From positions 62,001 through 126,000 of the forward strand of contig NZ_JACJOD010000031.1 in assembly GCF_014695385.1 (NCBI RefSeq): 64,000 bases of DNA, read 5' to 3'. The DNA comes from Trichocoleus sp. FACHB-46 (GTDB lineage Bacteria; Cyanobacteriota; Cyanobacteriia; FACHB-46). Positions 35,279 to 44,489 of this stretch are shown one piece after another. The translations under genes and the position numbers were made by a program. The notes beneath the pieces were generated by a model. That model ran no database searches, had not been told where the DNA came from, and worked only from the letters and a program-made list of their open reading frames with translations. Position 1 is the stretch's first letter. Each line of letters begins with the position of its first letter.

Positions 35279-36805
35279 TTGCCCTCTGCGATCGCCATTG
35301 CCGTTACTGTGGAATTCCTAGGGTTTTTCCTCGGACTCGCACTTGGTCTAGCTCTGCTGGGGTGGTATCGGCTGCGGCTGAATCAGCGATTGGCGATATT
35401 AGCGCGAGATTTACAGTCAGAAATTTGGGGTTCGCCTGCTTCTCTGACTTCGCGGCTTACGCTCGCGATCGCCTACCAAAAACAACTCAGCCAGCAGCTA
35501 GAACAAGAAGTTGAAACCTGGAAACAGGTACTTTTTAGTGCCCCTGTGGGTTACTTACAAGTAGACGAAGACAACCAATTAACTTGGTGTAACGCCCAAG
35601 CACGCCAGATTTTAGGGATTCAGCAATGGGAATCTAGCAAACCCCGTCTGTTGCTGGAACTGGTGCGCTCCTATGAACTCGATCAACTGATCGAGCAAAC
35701 TCGTGATGCCCAGCAACCTTGTGATAGCGAGTGGGTATTTCACCTGAGTAGCCCTGATCCCGTTAGCATTTCCCGCCAATCCACCTGCCCGCTGCGAGGC
35801 TATGGCTTGCCCTTGTTAGGAGGTCAGGTAGGCGTTTTTCTAGAGAATCGCCAAGAAGCCGCAACCCTCGCTCAGCAGCGCGATCGCTGGATTTCGGATG
35901 TGGCACATGAACTCAAAACTCCTTTAACCTCAATTCGTTTGGTAGCCGAAACCTTACAAACTCGCCTAGAGCCACCGTTACGCAACTGGATCGATCGGCT
36001 GCTAAACGAAGCAATTCGGCTCAGCAATTTGGTCCAAGACCTTCTGGACCTGAAACAAATTGAGCGCGGGGCTCCTTACTGCCTGAACTTAGGCCAGCTC
36101 AACCTGGCAGAGCTAATTCAGTCAGCTTGGCTTAGCCTCGAACCCCTAGCTCGTAAAAAACACGTGCAACTTTCGTACCACGGACCTGAAGTAGTCCTCA
36201 TTCAGGCGGATGGTCCCCGGCTTTTCCGGGTATTGCTCAATTTGTTGGATAACAGTATCAGATATAGCCCTTCCCAAGAGGCAATTAGAGTTCAGATCAG
36301 GGTTCAGGAGGTAGCTCTCAAGGCTACAGAATCAGTTGAATCACAGGTTTGCTTGGAGGTGATTGATTCGGGACCTGGTTTTCCAGAAAGTGCCCTACCC
36401 TACGTATTTGACAGGTTTTATCAAGTTGATCCCTCGCGATCGCGCCAGTCTGGAACTAGCCCGTCTTTAGAAGTGCAAACCCCCGTCACCCGCATCAAGG
36501 TGCCAATGCCCGAAAAATCTAATGGGCTTGGTTCTCCCACACCAACGATGCATCCGGGAGCTCCAATAGAGGTAACAATTAGTCAGGCTACAACTGCCTC
36601 CCCGCGAAGAGAGCTACACAATTTTGGCCCTCCAGAGGCAGAGGTCCAACGGAGTGGTAGCAGTGGACTAGGACTCGCTATTGTCCGGCAGATTGTGGAA
36701 GCGCATCAAGGCTCTGTAAGTGCTAACAATCATCCAGAAACGGGAGGTGCATGGTTACAGGTTTTTCTGCCTTGTCAGCAATCTCACCCATTTATAAAAA
36801 GCTGA
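35279..36805 (+). CDS. PhoR-like PAS histidine kinase (candidate SphS) with enlarged ATP lid
   Basis: A 508-residue kinase. It has one N-terminal hydrophobic segment (about 10-30, VEFLGFFLGLALGLALLGW) without a periplasmic domain, a PAS domain (about 80-190), HisKA with the phosphorylated histidine in DVAHELKTPLTS, and HATPase_c (LLDNSIRYSP, DSGPGFP, SGLGLAIVRQIVEAH). Between FDRFYQVDPSRSRQSG and the SGLGLA box lies a Pro/Ser/Thr-rich insertion of about 65 residues, far longer than a normal ATP lid. The layout matches SphS-type phosphate sensors. The start is TTG, directly after an in-frame stop; a GTG at 35309 is an alternative. Confidence 0.85.
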   Translation: MPSAIAIAVTVEFLGFFLGLALGLALLGWYRLRLNQRLAILARDLQSEIWGSPASLTSRLTLAIAYQKQLSQQLEQEVETWKQVLFSAPVGYLQVDEDNQLTWCNAQARQILGIQQWESSKPRLLLELVRSYELDQLIEQTRDAQQPCDSEWVFHLSSPDPVSISRQSTCPLRGYGLPLLGGQVGVFLENRQEAATLAQQRDRWISDVAHELKTPLTSIRLVAETLQTRLEPPLRNWIDRLLNEAIRLSNLVQDLLDLKQIERGAPYCLNLGQLNLAELIQSAWLSLEPLARKKHVQLSYHGPEVVLIQADGPRLFRVLLNLLDNSIRYSPSQEAIRVQIRVQEVALKATESVESQVCLEVIDSGPGFPESALPYVFDRFYQVDPSRSRQSGTSPSLEVQTPVTRIKVPMPEKSNGLGSPTPTMHPGAPIEVTISQATTASPRRELHNFGPPEAEVQRSGSSGLGLAIVRQIVEAHQGSVSANNHPETGGAWLQVFLPCQQSHPFIKS

Positions 36806-36881
36806 GACTCGTTTCTCTAGCCCATCTTCCTGTAATATTTGTACATATCTGATGACCGCGTAGTCTACAGAGCAGTCCCCT

Positions 36882-37637
36882 ATGGAAGAACGGCTGCATA
36901 AAATCTTGGCCCAATGGGGCATCGCTTCTCGCCGCCATGCGGAGAAGATGATTCTTGATGGGCGAGTTCGCTTAAATGGTACTGTAGCGCAACTAGGCCA
37001 GAAAGCGGATACACAACGCGATCGCATTGAGGTGGATGGAGTCATCATCCAACCCACCCAGCGACCTCAGCATCTGTACCTCCTGCTCAACAAACCCGTA
37101 GGGGTCGTTTCTACCTGTGATGATCCGTGGCAGCGGTCTACAGTTCTGGATTTACTGCCTGAAGCCCTGCAACAAGGTCAAGGTTTGCATCCTGTCGGTC
37201 GTCTAGATTTTGACTCCACTGGAGCTTTATTGTTAACTAATGACGGTGAATTAACGTTTTTGTTAACGCACCCTCGTCATCAAATTCCTAAAACTTATAA
37301 TGTTTGGGTGCAAGGTCGTCCTTCGGAGGCAGTTTTGCAGCAATGGCGTCAGGGGGTCATGCTATCGAACCGAAAAACTTCACCGGCACAAGTCCGTGTA
37401 CTAGATCGGCAAATGGGGAAAACTCTCTTGGAGATTGTGCTGCATGAAGGTAGAAATCGCCAAATTCGACGAGTTGCAGAACAGCTAGGGCATCCAGTTT
37501 TAGAGTTGCACCGGGTCGCGATCGGCCCCATTCAACTCGAACAACTTCCTCCTGGCAAATACCGAACCCTGACAGATTATGAGATTAACTTTTTACAGAC
37601 GGAAACTATTAGCCCCAAACAAGGCATTGGTCCTTAA
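36882..37637 (+). CDS. RsuA/RluB-family pseudouridine synthase
   Basis: A 251-residue RNA-modifying enzyme. An S4 RNA-binding domain (about 1-60: ERLHKILAQWGIASRRHAEK, then LDGRVRLNG) precedes the synthase domain, with the catalytic aspartate in GRLDFDSTGALLLTND and the family end HEGRNRQIRRVAEQLGHPV. It probably isomerises a uridine in 23S or 16S rRNA; RluB, RluE and RsuA cannot be separated with confidence here, though the S4 domain speaks against RluE. It starts 76 bp after the kinase gene, with no clear terminator between. Confidence 0.9.
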   Translation: MEERLHKILAQWGIASRRHAEKMILDGRVRLNGTVAQLGQKADTQRDRIEVDGVIIQPTQRPQHLYLLLNKPVGVVSTCDDPWQRSTVLDLLPEALQQGQGLHPVGRLDFDSTGALLLTNDGELTFLLTHPRHQIPKTYNVWVQGRPSEAVLQQWRQGVMLSNRKTSPAQVRVLDRQMGKTLLEIVLHEGRNRQIRRVAEQLGHPVLELHRVAIGPIQLEQLPPGKYRTLTDYEINFLQTETISPKQGIGP

Positions 37638-37706
37638 GACCAGTGAGTATACAAAACTACTAGACAAATTTATAAATAGTGCGGCAGACGTCAAGGAGCA
37701 TAGCGT

Positions 37707-38648
37707 ATGAAGAAGTCAACCCTACAACTAGAGCAAGAACGAGTCAACAAACTTCAGGAAATGGGTTCCTACTTACGCCAGCTTCGCCAAGACCAAGGAA
37801 TGTCGTTAGAAGAAGTTGCAGCGAAGACCAAAATCCAAATGCGCCTTCTAAATGCTATTGAGGCAGGTGATCTAGAGCAGTTGCCTGAGCCAGTTTATAT
37901 TCAAGGTTTTATTAAACAGTTTGCCGATGCGTTAGGGATTAACGGGGCAGCATTTGCCAGTTCATTTCCCACGGCTCCCATCTTGCGACCGATTCAACAG
38001 CCTTGGCGCAACTTACCTGCCGCTCAATTACGGCCCGTCCACTTGTATGTGGTCTATGTCTGCTTGATTGTGTTTGCAGTCAATAGCTTGTCCTATTTGA
38101 TGAACCGTTCTGGTACATCAACAATTTCCAACATAGAGGCATATCAACCACCTGGCACTCAAACAGGCCAGGTTCCTAACTCAGTGGTAGCCAACCAAGC
38201 CTTTGGGCCTTTTAGCCCCGTTAAAGCGCCTGCTCAGGGCAAGATAAAACCTGCGACTTCAGGTTTGGCGGGGCTCCTGGCCATGCCTCAAAACGCCAAT
38301 GATTCTGGTAAGCCAGTCCGAGTCAGCGTCACTTTCAAGGCTCAATCTTGGATTCGAGTGGTCACTGATGGTAAGACCGAATTTGAGGGAGTTTTACCAG
38401 AAGGAACTCAACGCACTTGGATGGCTGATGAACAGTTGACTCTAAGGGCTGGTAACGCCGGGGGTGTGCTTGTAGGACTTAACGATCAGCAGGCAAAGCA
38501 GCTGGGCGACCCAGGCTCGGTAGAGGAGGTCACTTTTGAAGCGAATACGAATGCGGCCCAACTCTCACCCGGAGCACCGGGAGCGGAGCCAAACAACTTG
38601 ACTCCCACAGTCCTCCCGGTACCATCCGATCGCGTGGCAATCCGTTAA
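37707..38648 (+). CDS. RodZ-like protein: HTH domain, membrane helix, DUF4115
   Basis: A 313-residue protein with the RodZ plan: a cytoplasmic helix-turn-helix domain (about 15-80: LRQDQGMSLEEVAAKTKIQM, LEQLPEPVYIQGFIKQFA), one membrane helix (about 112-132, HLYVVYVCLIVFAVNSL), and a periplasmic DUF4115 domain (about 205-270: VSVTFKAQSWIRVVTDGKTE, FEGVLPEGTQRTW). RodZ proteins link MreB to the wall-elongation machinery; some cyanobacterial versions may instead act as regulators. An AAGGAG site sits 8 nt before the ATG. It converges with malQ. The PBP2 encoded at 19981 is a potential partner. Confidence 0.85.
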   Translation: MKKSTLQLEQERVNKLQEMGSYLRQLRQDQGMSLEEVAAKTKIQMRLLNAIEAGDLEQLPEPVYIQGFIKQFADALGINGAAFASSFPTAPILRPIQQPWRNLPAAQLRPVHLYVVYVCLIVFAVNSLSYLMNRSGTSTISNIEAYQPPGTQTGQVPNSVVANQAFGPFSPVKAPAQGKIKPATSGLAGLLAMPQNANDSGKPVRVSVTFKAQSWIRVVTDGKTEFEGVLPEGTQRTWMADEQLTLRAGNAGGVLVGLNDQQAKQLGDPGSVEEVTFEANTNAAQLSPGAPGAEPNNLTPTVLPVPSDRVAIR

Positions 38649-38705
38649 TCGATCTATCCCTAGGCCCAGTTATCCAAGCTTGAACCCAAAGCCGTTCAGC
38701 CTGGA

Positions 38706-40220
38706 TTAGGTTTGAGTTTGGGGAGCGCGACCGAATAACTCCGTCATCGTTCTGAGGCGATCGCGGACTTCTGGAGTCAAGGCATCTGCCTGGTATCGCC
38801 AGGTCCAGTTGCCTGCGTTATTGCTGGGGTCATTCATGCGCCCTTGATTATCTAAGCCCAACACGTCTTGGAGTTGGATGATCGCCTGATTGGAAACCGA
38901 GGCAAGAGCCAGATGGATAAAGTCCCAGTTGATCCCCGCTTCGCTTAAACAACCCAAATATTGAGTGACAGCATCGCGATCGCTAGAGGAAAGGCGATTA
39001 AACCAGCCCACAATCGTTTCATTGTCGTGGGTGCCCGGATAAACCACGCTGTTAGCTAAGTACTTGAAGGGTAAAAAGTTTTTGTCCCCCATGTCGCCAA
39101 AGGCGAATTGCAAAATCTTCATGCTGGGGAAACCAAAGCGATCGCGCAAGGCATCCACTTCTGGCGTGATCACACCCAAATCTTCCGCGAGTACAGGCAG
39201 TTGCCCAAATTGCTGCTTCAGCGCTTCAAATAAAGCTTCACCTGGAGCTTCAATCCACTCCCCATTCATGGCAGTAGTTTCACCTTGCTTGACCGCCCAA
39301 TAAGCCTGGAAGCCTCGGAAGTGGTCAACCCGAACCATATCCACGTAGTCGAACAGGGCTTGGAACCGCTGCACCCACCACTTGAAGCCAGTTTTTTGCA
39401 GTTGCTCCCAGTTGTAAACGGGATTGCCCCAGAGTTGCCCCGTTTCACTGAAGTAATCGGGTGGAACCCCCGCCATCAACGCAGGCTCTCCCGTTTCAGG
39501 GTCAAGGCAAAAGTTTTCCGGATTGGCCCAGACATCGGCGCTGTCCTGAGACACGTAAATAGAAATATCGCCAATCACTTTGATCCCGCGTAAGTTGGCG
39601 TATTTTCGCAGCGCTGACCATTGCTGAAAAAACTCAAATTGCAGGAATTTGTGCAACCAAATCTCTGCTTGGAGCTTGTCTTGCCACTGAGCGATCGCGT
39701 CTGGTTGGCGTTTGGCGATCGCGGGTTCCCAAGTGGGCCAACTGGTATCTTGGAACGCATCTTTCAGCGCCATGAATAAGGCGTAATCGTCCAGCCAGTA
39801 TGCGGTCCCTTTGCAAAATCCTTCAAATTCTTTTTGCTGTACGGCTGAAGCCTTGGCTTGAAAGTTCTGCCAAGCTTTTTGCAGCAAGGGTATTTTGATT
39901 TGCCGCACTTTGGCAAAGTCAACTGCCATTGGCAACTCTGGCAAATCGGCTAAATCTGTTTCTGCTAGTAACCCTTTGTCGCGTAACACTTCAAGGCTAA
40001 TTATCAGATGATTGCCCGCCATCGAAGAGTAGGACGACAGATAAGGTGAATTCCAGGGCTCACCCGTCGGCCCTAGGGGTAGAATCTGCCAAAGTTGTTG
40101 GGCACTGTCGGCTAAGAAATCAATGAAGCGGTAGGCTTCTAAGCCTAAGTCACCAATACCAAATCGGCTAGGAAATGAGGTGGGATGCAGTAAGATGCCG
40201 CTAGCTCTGGGAAAGGGCAT
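38706..40220 (-). CDS. malQ: 4-alpha-glucanotransferase, copy 1
   Basis: A 504-residue GH77 amylomaltase (disproportionating enzyme) that moves maltodextrin segments between glucans in glycogen turnover. The nucleophile aspartate lies in MVRVDHFRGFQAYW, the acid/base glutamate in LAEDLGV and the third carboxylate in PGTHDNE. Start MPFPRASGILLHPTS is the family norm. One conserved segment reads GDISIYVSQDSADVWANPE where GDIPIYV is usual, so this copy has drifted at that point. A second copy lies at 42284-43792 on the same strand. It converges with the RodZ-like gene. Confidence 0.95.
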   Translation of the reverse strand: MPFPRASGILLHPTSFPSRFGIGDLGLEAYRFIDFLADSAQQLWQILPLGPTGEPWNSPYLSSYSSMAGNHLIISLEVLRDKGLLAETDLADLPELPMAVDFAKVRQIKIPLLQKAWQNFQAKASAVQQKEFEGFCKGTAYWLDDYALFMALKDAFQDTSWPTWEPAIAKRQPDAIAQWQDKLQAEIWLHKFLQFEFFQQWSALRKYANLRGIKVIGDISIYVSQDSADVWANPENFCLDPETGEPALMAGVPPDYFSETGQLWGNPVYNWEQLQKTGFKWWVQRFQALFDYVDMVRVDHFRGFQAYWAVKQGETTAMNGEWIEAPGEALFEALKQQFGQLPVLAEDLGVITPEVDALRDRFGFPSMKILQFAFGDMGDKNFLPFKYLANSVVYPGTHDNETIVGWFNRLSSSDRDAVTQYLGCLSEAGINWDFIHLALASVSNQAIIQLQDVLGLDNQGRMNDPSNNAGNWTWRYQADALTPEVRDRLRTMTELFGRAPQTQT

Positions 40221-40341
40221 AGATAACCTGAAAAATAAACAGCAAGCGTCCTGAATTTAGCAACTGTTTACTGTTACAACATCAGTCTCGAGTTTCGATT
40301 TACTGCTGCAAATAGCTATCTCTTTGGTTAGATGATAGCGC

Positions 40342-40776
40342 TTAGAATTTAAGGGCAGGGGAGCATTGCATAATATAGTGTGTCTTCGTCTCCTCAACGC
40401 TAATAAAGCCTAGCCGCTCGTAAAGACGCTTAGCTGGATTCTGTTTAAGCACCTGTAACTGCACAGGCAAATTTAATGCTTGCCCTTGTTCAAGGATGCT
40501 TTGCAGGATTAGGGTGCCAATGCCACGGTTTTGAAATTTAGGCAGAATCAAGAGATTGCCAAGATATAGTTCCCCTACACACTGCAATAGCTGTAACATT
40601 CCTACCTCGATCTGATCAACCAGAACTACTCGGATCAGATGAGGATTAAAGGTTTCGCCAAATAAGTCAGGATTCCAAGGATAAATGCGCTCTACATGTT
40701 CTTTGAGACAAGCTGCGTGCATTTTGTTCAGGAAATCAAAATCTGCTTCGGTTGCCTGCCGAAATTGTACTTTCAT
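40342..40776 (-). CDS. GNAT-family N-acetyltransferase
   Basis: A 144-residue single-domain protein. The acetyl-CoA-binding region reads LGNLLILPKFQNRGIGTLILQ, with the Q-x-x-G-x-G loop (QNRGIG), and the end LYERLGFISVEETKTHYIM is typical. These enzymes acetylate small molecules, peptides or protein N-termini in the cytoplasm; the substrate here is unknown. It lies between malQ copy 1 and the substrate-binding lipoprotein on the same strand, 121 bp ahead of malQ copy 1. Confidence 0.85.
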   Translation of the reverse strand: MKVQFRQATEADFDFLNKMHAACLKEHVERIYPWNPDLFGETFNPHLIRVVLVDQIEVGMLQLLQCVGELYLGNLLILPKFQNRGIGTLILQSILEQGQALNLPVQLQVLKQNPAKRLYERLGFISVEETKTHYIMQCSPALKF

Positions 40777-40873
40777 GCTTTCTCGCGCCAGAAAAGGTCG
40801 AGGGTGCTGAAAGCCAGGGTTCTCGGGTGATTAAGAGTAAGCGATCGCCCCTAGCTATGAAACTAATCTAAAT

Positions 40874-42205
40874 CTACTGGGCAGGATTCACCTTACCAAT
40901 GGTCTGTAGCGTGCCGTCATCTTTTACCGTCCAGACATCGTAGCTGCTAACCACATCGCCATTCTCGTCAATATCTACATTGCCGCTAGCGCCTTGATAG
41001 TCAATCTTCTCGCCCTTTTGTAGGCGGGCTAGACCGTCACACACATCAGTCACAGGAGTTCCAGTTGGGCCAGCTACTTCTCGGAGTTGGCTCTTGATGC
41101 CTTCACCTGTGTTGTTGTCCGCCGCTTCTGCTGCTAGCACTAAGAGCGCTGCCGCATCCCAAGCATGGGGAACAAAAGCACTCAAGGGTTTAGCTTGTTT
41201 CTGCTGCCAGAGCTCTCTGAAAGCAGCCAAAGCCTTACCATCTGCACTTGGAATCGTCCCGACCGCCCCTGCCAGAATAAACTTGCCATCCTTGGTTTTG
41301 CCCACTTGCTCGGCAAAGTCTTCTGAATAACCGCCATCGGTCAGCATAATCTGTACCCCTTGGCTCAGACCTTGTTGATAAGCGGCTTTGAGAAACAAGC
41401 TGCCTGTCTCACCATAGATGAAGGCAGCAACGGCATCGGGTTTATTGGCAAAGGCAAGCGCGGCCTCTGATTCAAAGGTCGTTGCTTTGGGATCATAGCG
41501 GGCAGGCTTTCCCTCACCTGCTACCGTGCCTCCACGCTGCTTAAAGGCTTGAGTAAACTCCCTCTCCAACCCCACACCGTAATCATCATTGATCACAATC
41601 GTTGAAACTTGCTGATAGTTCCGCTGCTGAGCTAATTTAGCTAAAGCTTGGGCCTGGTAAGTGTCCGGCGGGGCAGTCCGCGCCCAAAATCCCTGAAAGT
41701 CACCTTTTTTGGCGCGTTCCGTAAACGTAGGACTCGTGCTAGCCGGAGAAATCAGCATCACCTTGTTACGTACCGCCACATCTACCGCTGCGCTCGAAAC
41801 GCTACTGGGAAAGGAACCCACTACACCCGCAACTCGATCCACCTCAACCAGCTTCGCCATCGCTTCAGCCCCAGCCGCAGGTTCAGTCTGGTCATCTTCC
41901 GACACCAAACTCACAGGTGCCTGATTCACCCCACCGCATTGGTTAACGGTCTCCACTAACAAAGAAACAGCATCCAAAAGCGGTGGCCCCACCGCCGACA
42001 AATCACCTGTGGCAGGCAGTAAGGCACCCAACTTCAGCCCTTTGGCATTATCAGTAGTGGTTGTAGCAGGAGACTGATTTGCTCCGCCGGAATTGCTGGT
42101 GCGTTGGCAAGACGCGATCGCCAAACCAACGACACCAGCAGTGATAACCACAGCCGTTGCCGAGCTACACCTCAACTGTTTCAGCAGAGCAAATCTGTTC
42201 ATCAC
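40874..42205 (-). CDS. Branched-chain amino-acid-type substrate-binding lipoprotein (orphan)
   Basis: A 443-residue Leu/Ile/Val-binding-family (Peripla_BP_6) protein. A hydrophobic signal ends in a lipobox (VGLAIASCQRTS, Cys33), then a Ser/Gly/Thr linker leads to the binding domain (GLKLGALLPATGDLSAVGPP, VVGSFPSSVSSAAVDVAVR, INDDYGVGLEREF, VPHAWDAAALLVLA). Such proteins capture amino acids or other small ligands in the periplasm for an ABC importer, but no permease or ATPase gene is adjacent. It sits between the GNAT gene and malQ copy 2 on the same strand. The ligand is unknown. Confidence 0.9.
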   Translation of the reverse strand: MMNRFALLKQLRCSSATAVVITAGVVGLAIASCQRTSNSGGANQSPATTTTDNAKGLKLGALLPATGDLSAVGPPLLDAVSLLVETVNQCGGVNQAPVSLVSEDDQTEPAAGAEAMAKLVEVDRVAGVVGSFPSSVSSAAVDVAVRNKVMLISPASTSPTFTERAKKGDFQGFWARTAPPDTYQAQALAKLAQQRNYQQVSTIVINDDYGVGLEREFTQAFKQRGGTVAGEGKPARYDPKATTFESEAALAFANKPDAVAAFIYGETGSLFLKAAYQQGLSQGVQIMLTDGGYSEDFAEQVGKTKDGKFILAGAVGTIPSADGKALAAFRELWQQKQAKPLSAFVPHAWDAAALLVLAAEAADNNTGEGIKSQLREVAGPTGTPVTDVCDGLARLQKGEKIDYQGASGNVDIDENGDVVSSYDVWTVKDDGTLQTIGKVNPAQ

Positions 42206-42283
42206 GGTGCTGTACCAGATAGATCAAGAAAAGCTGGCAAGATAAAAATGGGTGTTCATGCCAGAGAGCGATCGCGCCTAACT

Positions 42284-43792
42284 CTACACCTTATCCCCTT
42301 GGCGACCGTAGATGTAAACCATCTCTTTGAGGCGGTTGCTGTAGTCTTGGGTCATTGCCTCGGCTCGGAATCGCCAAGCCCAGTTATTTTCTGATGTACC
42401 GGGAGCATTCATTCGGGCATCAGAACCCAAGCTAAACACGTCCTGAATTGGAATAATGGCTTGATTGGCGACAGAACTCATAGCCAGACGGATCAGATCC
42501 CAAACAATTCCATAAGGCCCAGTGCAGGCAAGGTATTGGTGCAGGCGATCGCGCTCATAATCTGGCGCTTGCTGATACCAGCCCAACGTCGTGTTGTTGT
42601 CGTGGGTGCCCGTGTAGATCACACTGTTCGCGTCCACATTAAAAGGTAGATAAGAATTTTTGGCATCACTACCAAAGGCAAAATGTAGAATTTTCATGCC
42701 AGGGAAGCCAAAATGATCGCGTAGATCGAGCACAGCTTGATCAATATCCCCTAAATCCTCAGCAATGATTGGCAGACTACCAAGTTGTTGGCGAATCACT
42801 TCAAACAACTTATAGCCAGGAGCCTTAACCCATTGACCATTGATTGCCGTCTCTTCACCCGCAGGCACCGACCAGTAAGCTTCTAATCCTCGGAAGTGAT
42901 CGATGCGAATCATATCTACATGGGCCAGGATTTCCCGGACTCGCTCCACCCACCAAGTAAAGTTGGTTGACTCCAGGTAACCCCAGTTGTAGAGCGGATT
43001 ACCCCAAAGCTGCCCTGTCTCAGAGAAATAATCGGGTGGCACACCCGCAACTTCTAGAGGCTGACCTGTTTCAGAATTGAGTTGAAACACTTCTGGATTA
43101 GCCCAAACATCGGAACTGTTGTGGGCGACATAAATGGGAATATCACCAATAATGCGGATGTTTTGAGCATTACTGTAAGTCTTTAGTTCTCTCCACTGCC
43201 GAAAGAACTCGAACTGCAAGAATTTTTGAAAGAAGATCTGATCCGCTAGCTTATCCCGCCACAAATCCAGCGCTTCTGGCTTACGTAGCCGCAGTTCATC
43301 TGGCCATTCCACCCAGCTACCACCTTCCTGATCCTCTAGCAGCGCCATGAATAAGCTGTAGTCTTCTAGCCAAGTCGCTTTGCCCCGACAGAAACCTTCA
43401 AATTCTGTCCGTTGGATCGGGCTAGCTTTCTGCTTGAAATTCTCACAGGCTTGCCGTAGCAAAGGCATTTTCCAAGCAATTACCTGCTCGAAATCAATCT
43501 TGTCGATCGCAAAGCCAGGAGCATCGCGGAGGTCATCTTCACTCAGGAAGCCATTGTCTCTCAGAATGTCAGGGCTAATCAGCAGCGGATTCCCTGCCAT
43601 CGTCGAAAAACTCATGTACGGAGAGTTGCCGTAGCCTGTGGGGCCTAGAGGCAATATCTGCCACAGGCGCTGTTCGCTGCGAGCCAGAAAATCAATAAAC
43701 TGGTACGCTTCCAGCCCTAGATCACCAATGCCATAACGACCGGGTAGACTCGTTGGATGTAGCAGGATACCACTGGCACGGGGAAAGGGCAT
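42284..43792 (-). CDS. malQ: 4-alpha-glucanotransferase, copy 2
   Basis: A 502-residue GH77 enzyme closely related to copy 1; both begin MPFPRASGILLHPTS. The catalytic residues are present (MIRIDHFRGLEAYW, IIAEDLGDI, TGTHDNNT), and it keeps the usual GDIPIYVAHNSSDVWANPE. It is 2 residues shorter than copy 1 and clearly divergent, so the duplication is not recent. It diverges from the Nudix gene, with 64 bp between. The two enzymes may differ in chain-length preference. Confidence 0.95.
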   Translation of the reverse strand: MPFPRASGILLHPTSLPGRYGIGDLGLEAYQFIDFLARSEQRLWQILPLGPTGYGNSPYMSFSTMAGNPLLISPDILRDNGFLSEDDLRDAPGFAIDKIDFEQVIAWKMPLLRQACENFKQKASPIQRTEFEGFCRGKATWLEDYSLFMALLEDQEGGSWVEWPDELRLRKPEALDLWRDKLADQIFFQKFLQFEFFRQWRELKTYSNAQNIRIIGDIPIYVAHNSSDVWANPEVFQLNSETGQPLEVAGVPPDYFSETGQLWGNPLYNWGYLESTNFTWWVERVREILAHVDMIRIDHFRGLEAYWSVPAGEETAINGQWVKAPGYKLFEVIRQQLGSLPIIAEDLGDIDQAVLDLRDHFGFPGMKILHFAFGSDAKNSYLPFNVDANSVIYTGTHDNNTTLGWYQQAPDYERDRLHQYLACTGPYGIVWDLIRLAMSSVANQAIIPIQDVFSLGSDARMNAPGTSENNWAWRFRAEAMTQDYSNRLKEMVYIYGRQGDKV

Positions 43793-43856
43793 AGAAATTT
43801 GCCTCCAAAAAATACTCTGTCAGTGTAGCCACCCCTCATCTTAGTGGAATCTTCCC

Positions 43857-44330
43857 TTGGTAGAATTACTTCTGCCTCCCTTTCAGGAGTTGAAACCTTT
43901 GACCTACCGTAATCCAATCCCCACTGTTGACATCATTATTGAGCTAAGCGATCGCCCTCATCGCCCGATTGTGTTGATTGAGCGGCTGAATGAGCCTTAT
44001 GGTTGGGCGATCCCAGGTGGGTTTGTGGACTATGGAGAGCCTGTGGAGGCGGCAGCTCGCCGGGAAGCACGGGAGGAAACAGGTTTAGAGGTTGAACTAA
44101 TTGAGCAATTTCAGGTTTATTCCGACCCAAGTCGTGACCCGCGTAAACATACGATGAGTGTGGTGTTTATCGCGGAGGCGAAGGGAGAACCGCAGGCGGG
44201 AGATGACGCGAAGGGAATTGCGCTATTTGAGCCTTGGCGGGTGCCTGAGAATCTTTGTTTCGATCACGATCGAATTTTGCGGGATTATTGGCGGTATCGG
44301 CATTATGGGCTGCGACCTCGCTTGGTCTAG
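43857..44330 (+). CDS. Nudix hydrolase
   Basis: A 157-residue enzyme with a complete Nudix box, [20 protein letters not shown] followed by TGLEV, which binds the metal and hydrolyses a nucleoside diphosphate linked to another group. The upstream YGWAIPGG and downstream [19 protein letters not shown] resemble ADP-ribose-type members, but the substrate is not certain. The start is TTG at 43857; no better ATG is in frame near the first strand. A repeat element (44344-44431) begins 14 bp after its stop codon. Confidence 0.87.
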   Translation: MVELLLPPFQELKPLTYRNPIPTVDIIIELSDRPHRPIVLIERLNEPYGWAIPGGFVDYGEPVEAAARREAREETGLEVELIEQFQVYSDPSRDPRKHTMSVVFIAEAKGEPQAGDDAKGIALFEPWRVPENLCFDHDRILRDYWRYRHYGLRPRLV

Positions 44331-44343
44331 GTTTTTGTGAGGC

Positions 44344-44431
44344 GTTTGGGTTTTGACTAAAATCCGAACCCTTGAGGGCACCTGCCCTCAAACTCCCGCT
44401 GAGGGACGGCTGCGTCCCCCAGACCCCCTCC
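44344..44431 (+). repeat. Two-hairpin repeat element, copy 1
   Basis: An 88-bp sequence that recurs in inverted orientation at 45057-45141. Within the best 67 bp the copies differ at 9 positions without gaps. It contains two adjacent hairpins: TGAGGGC/GCCCTCA around ACCT (44373-44390) and GGGACG/CGTCCC around GCTG (44403-44418). It starts 14 bp after the Nudix stop codon in that gene's direction. It resembles REP-type palindromic elements of bacterial 3' regions; no transposase gene is present. Confidence 0.75.
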
Positions 44432-44489
44432 AGACGAAGTTGAGTGTGGGTATTTCGAGATTGAGGTGAGTTTTATGTGCTTTTCTTTT

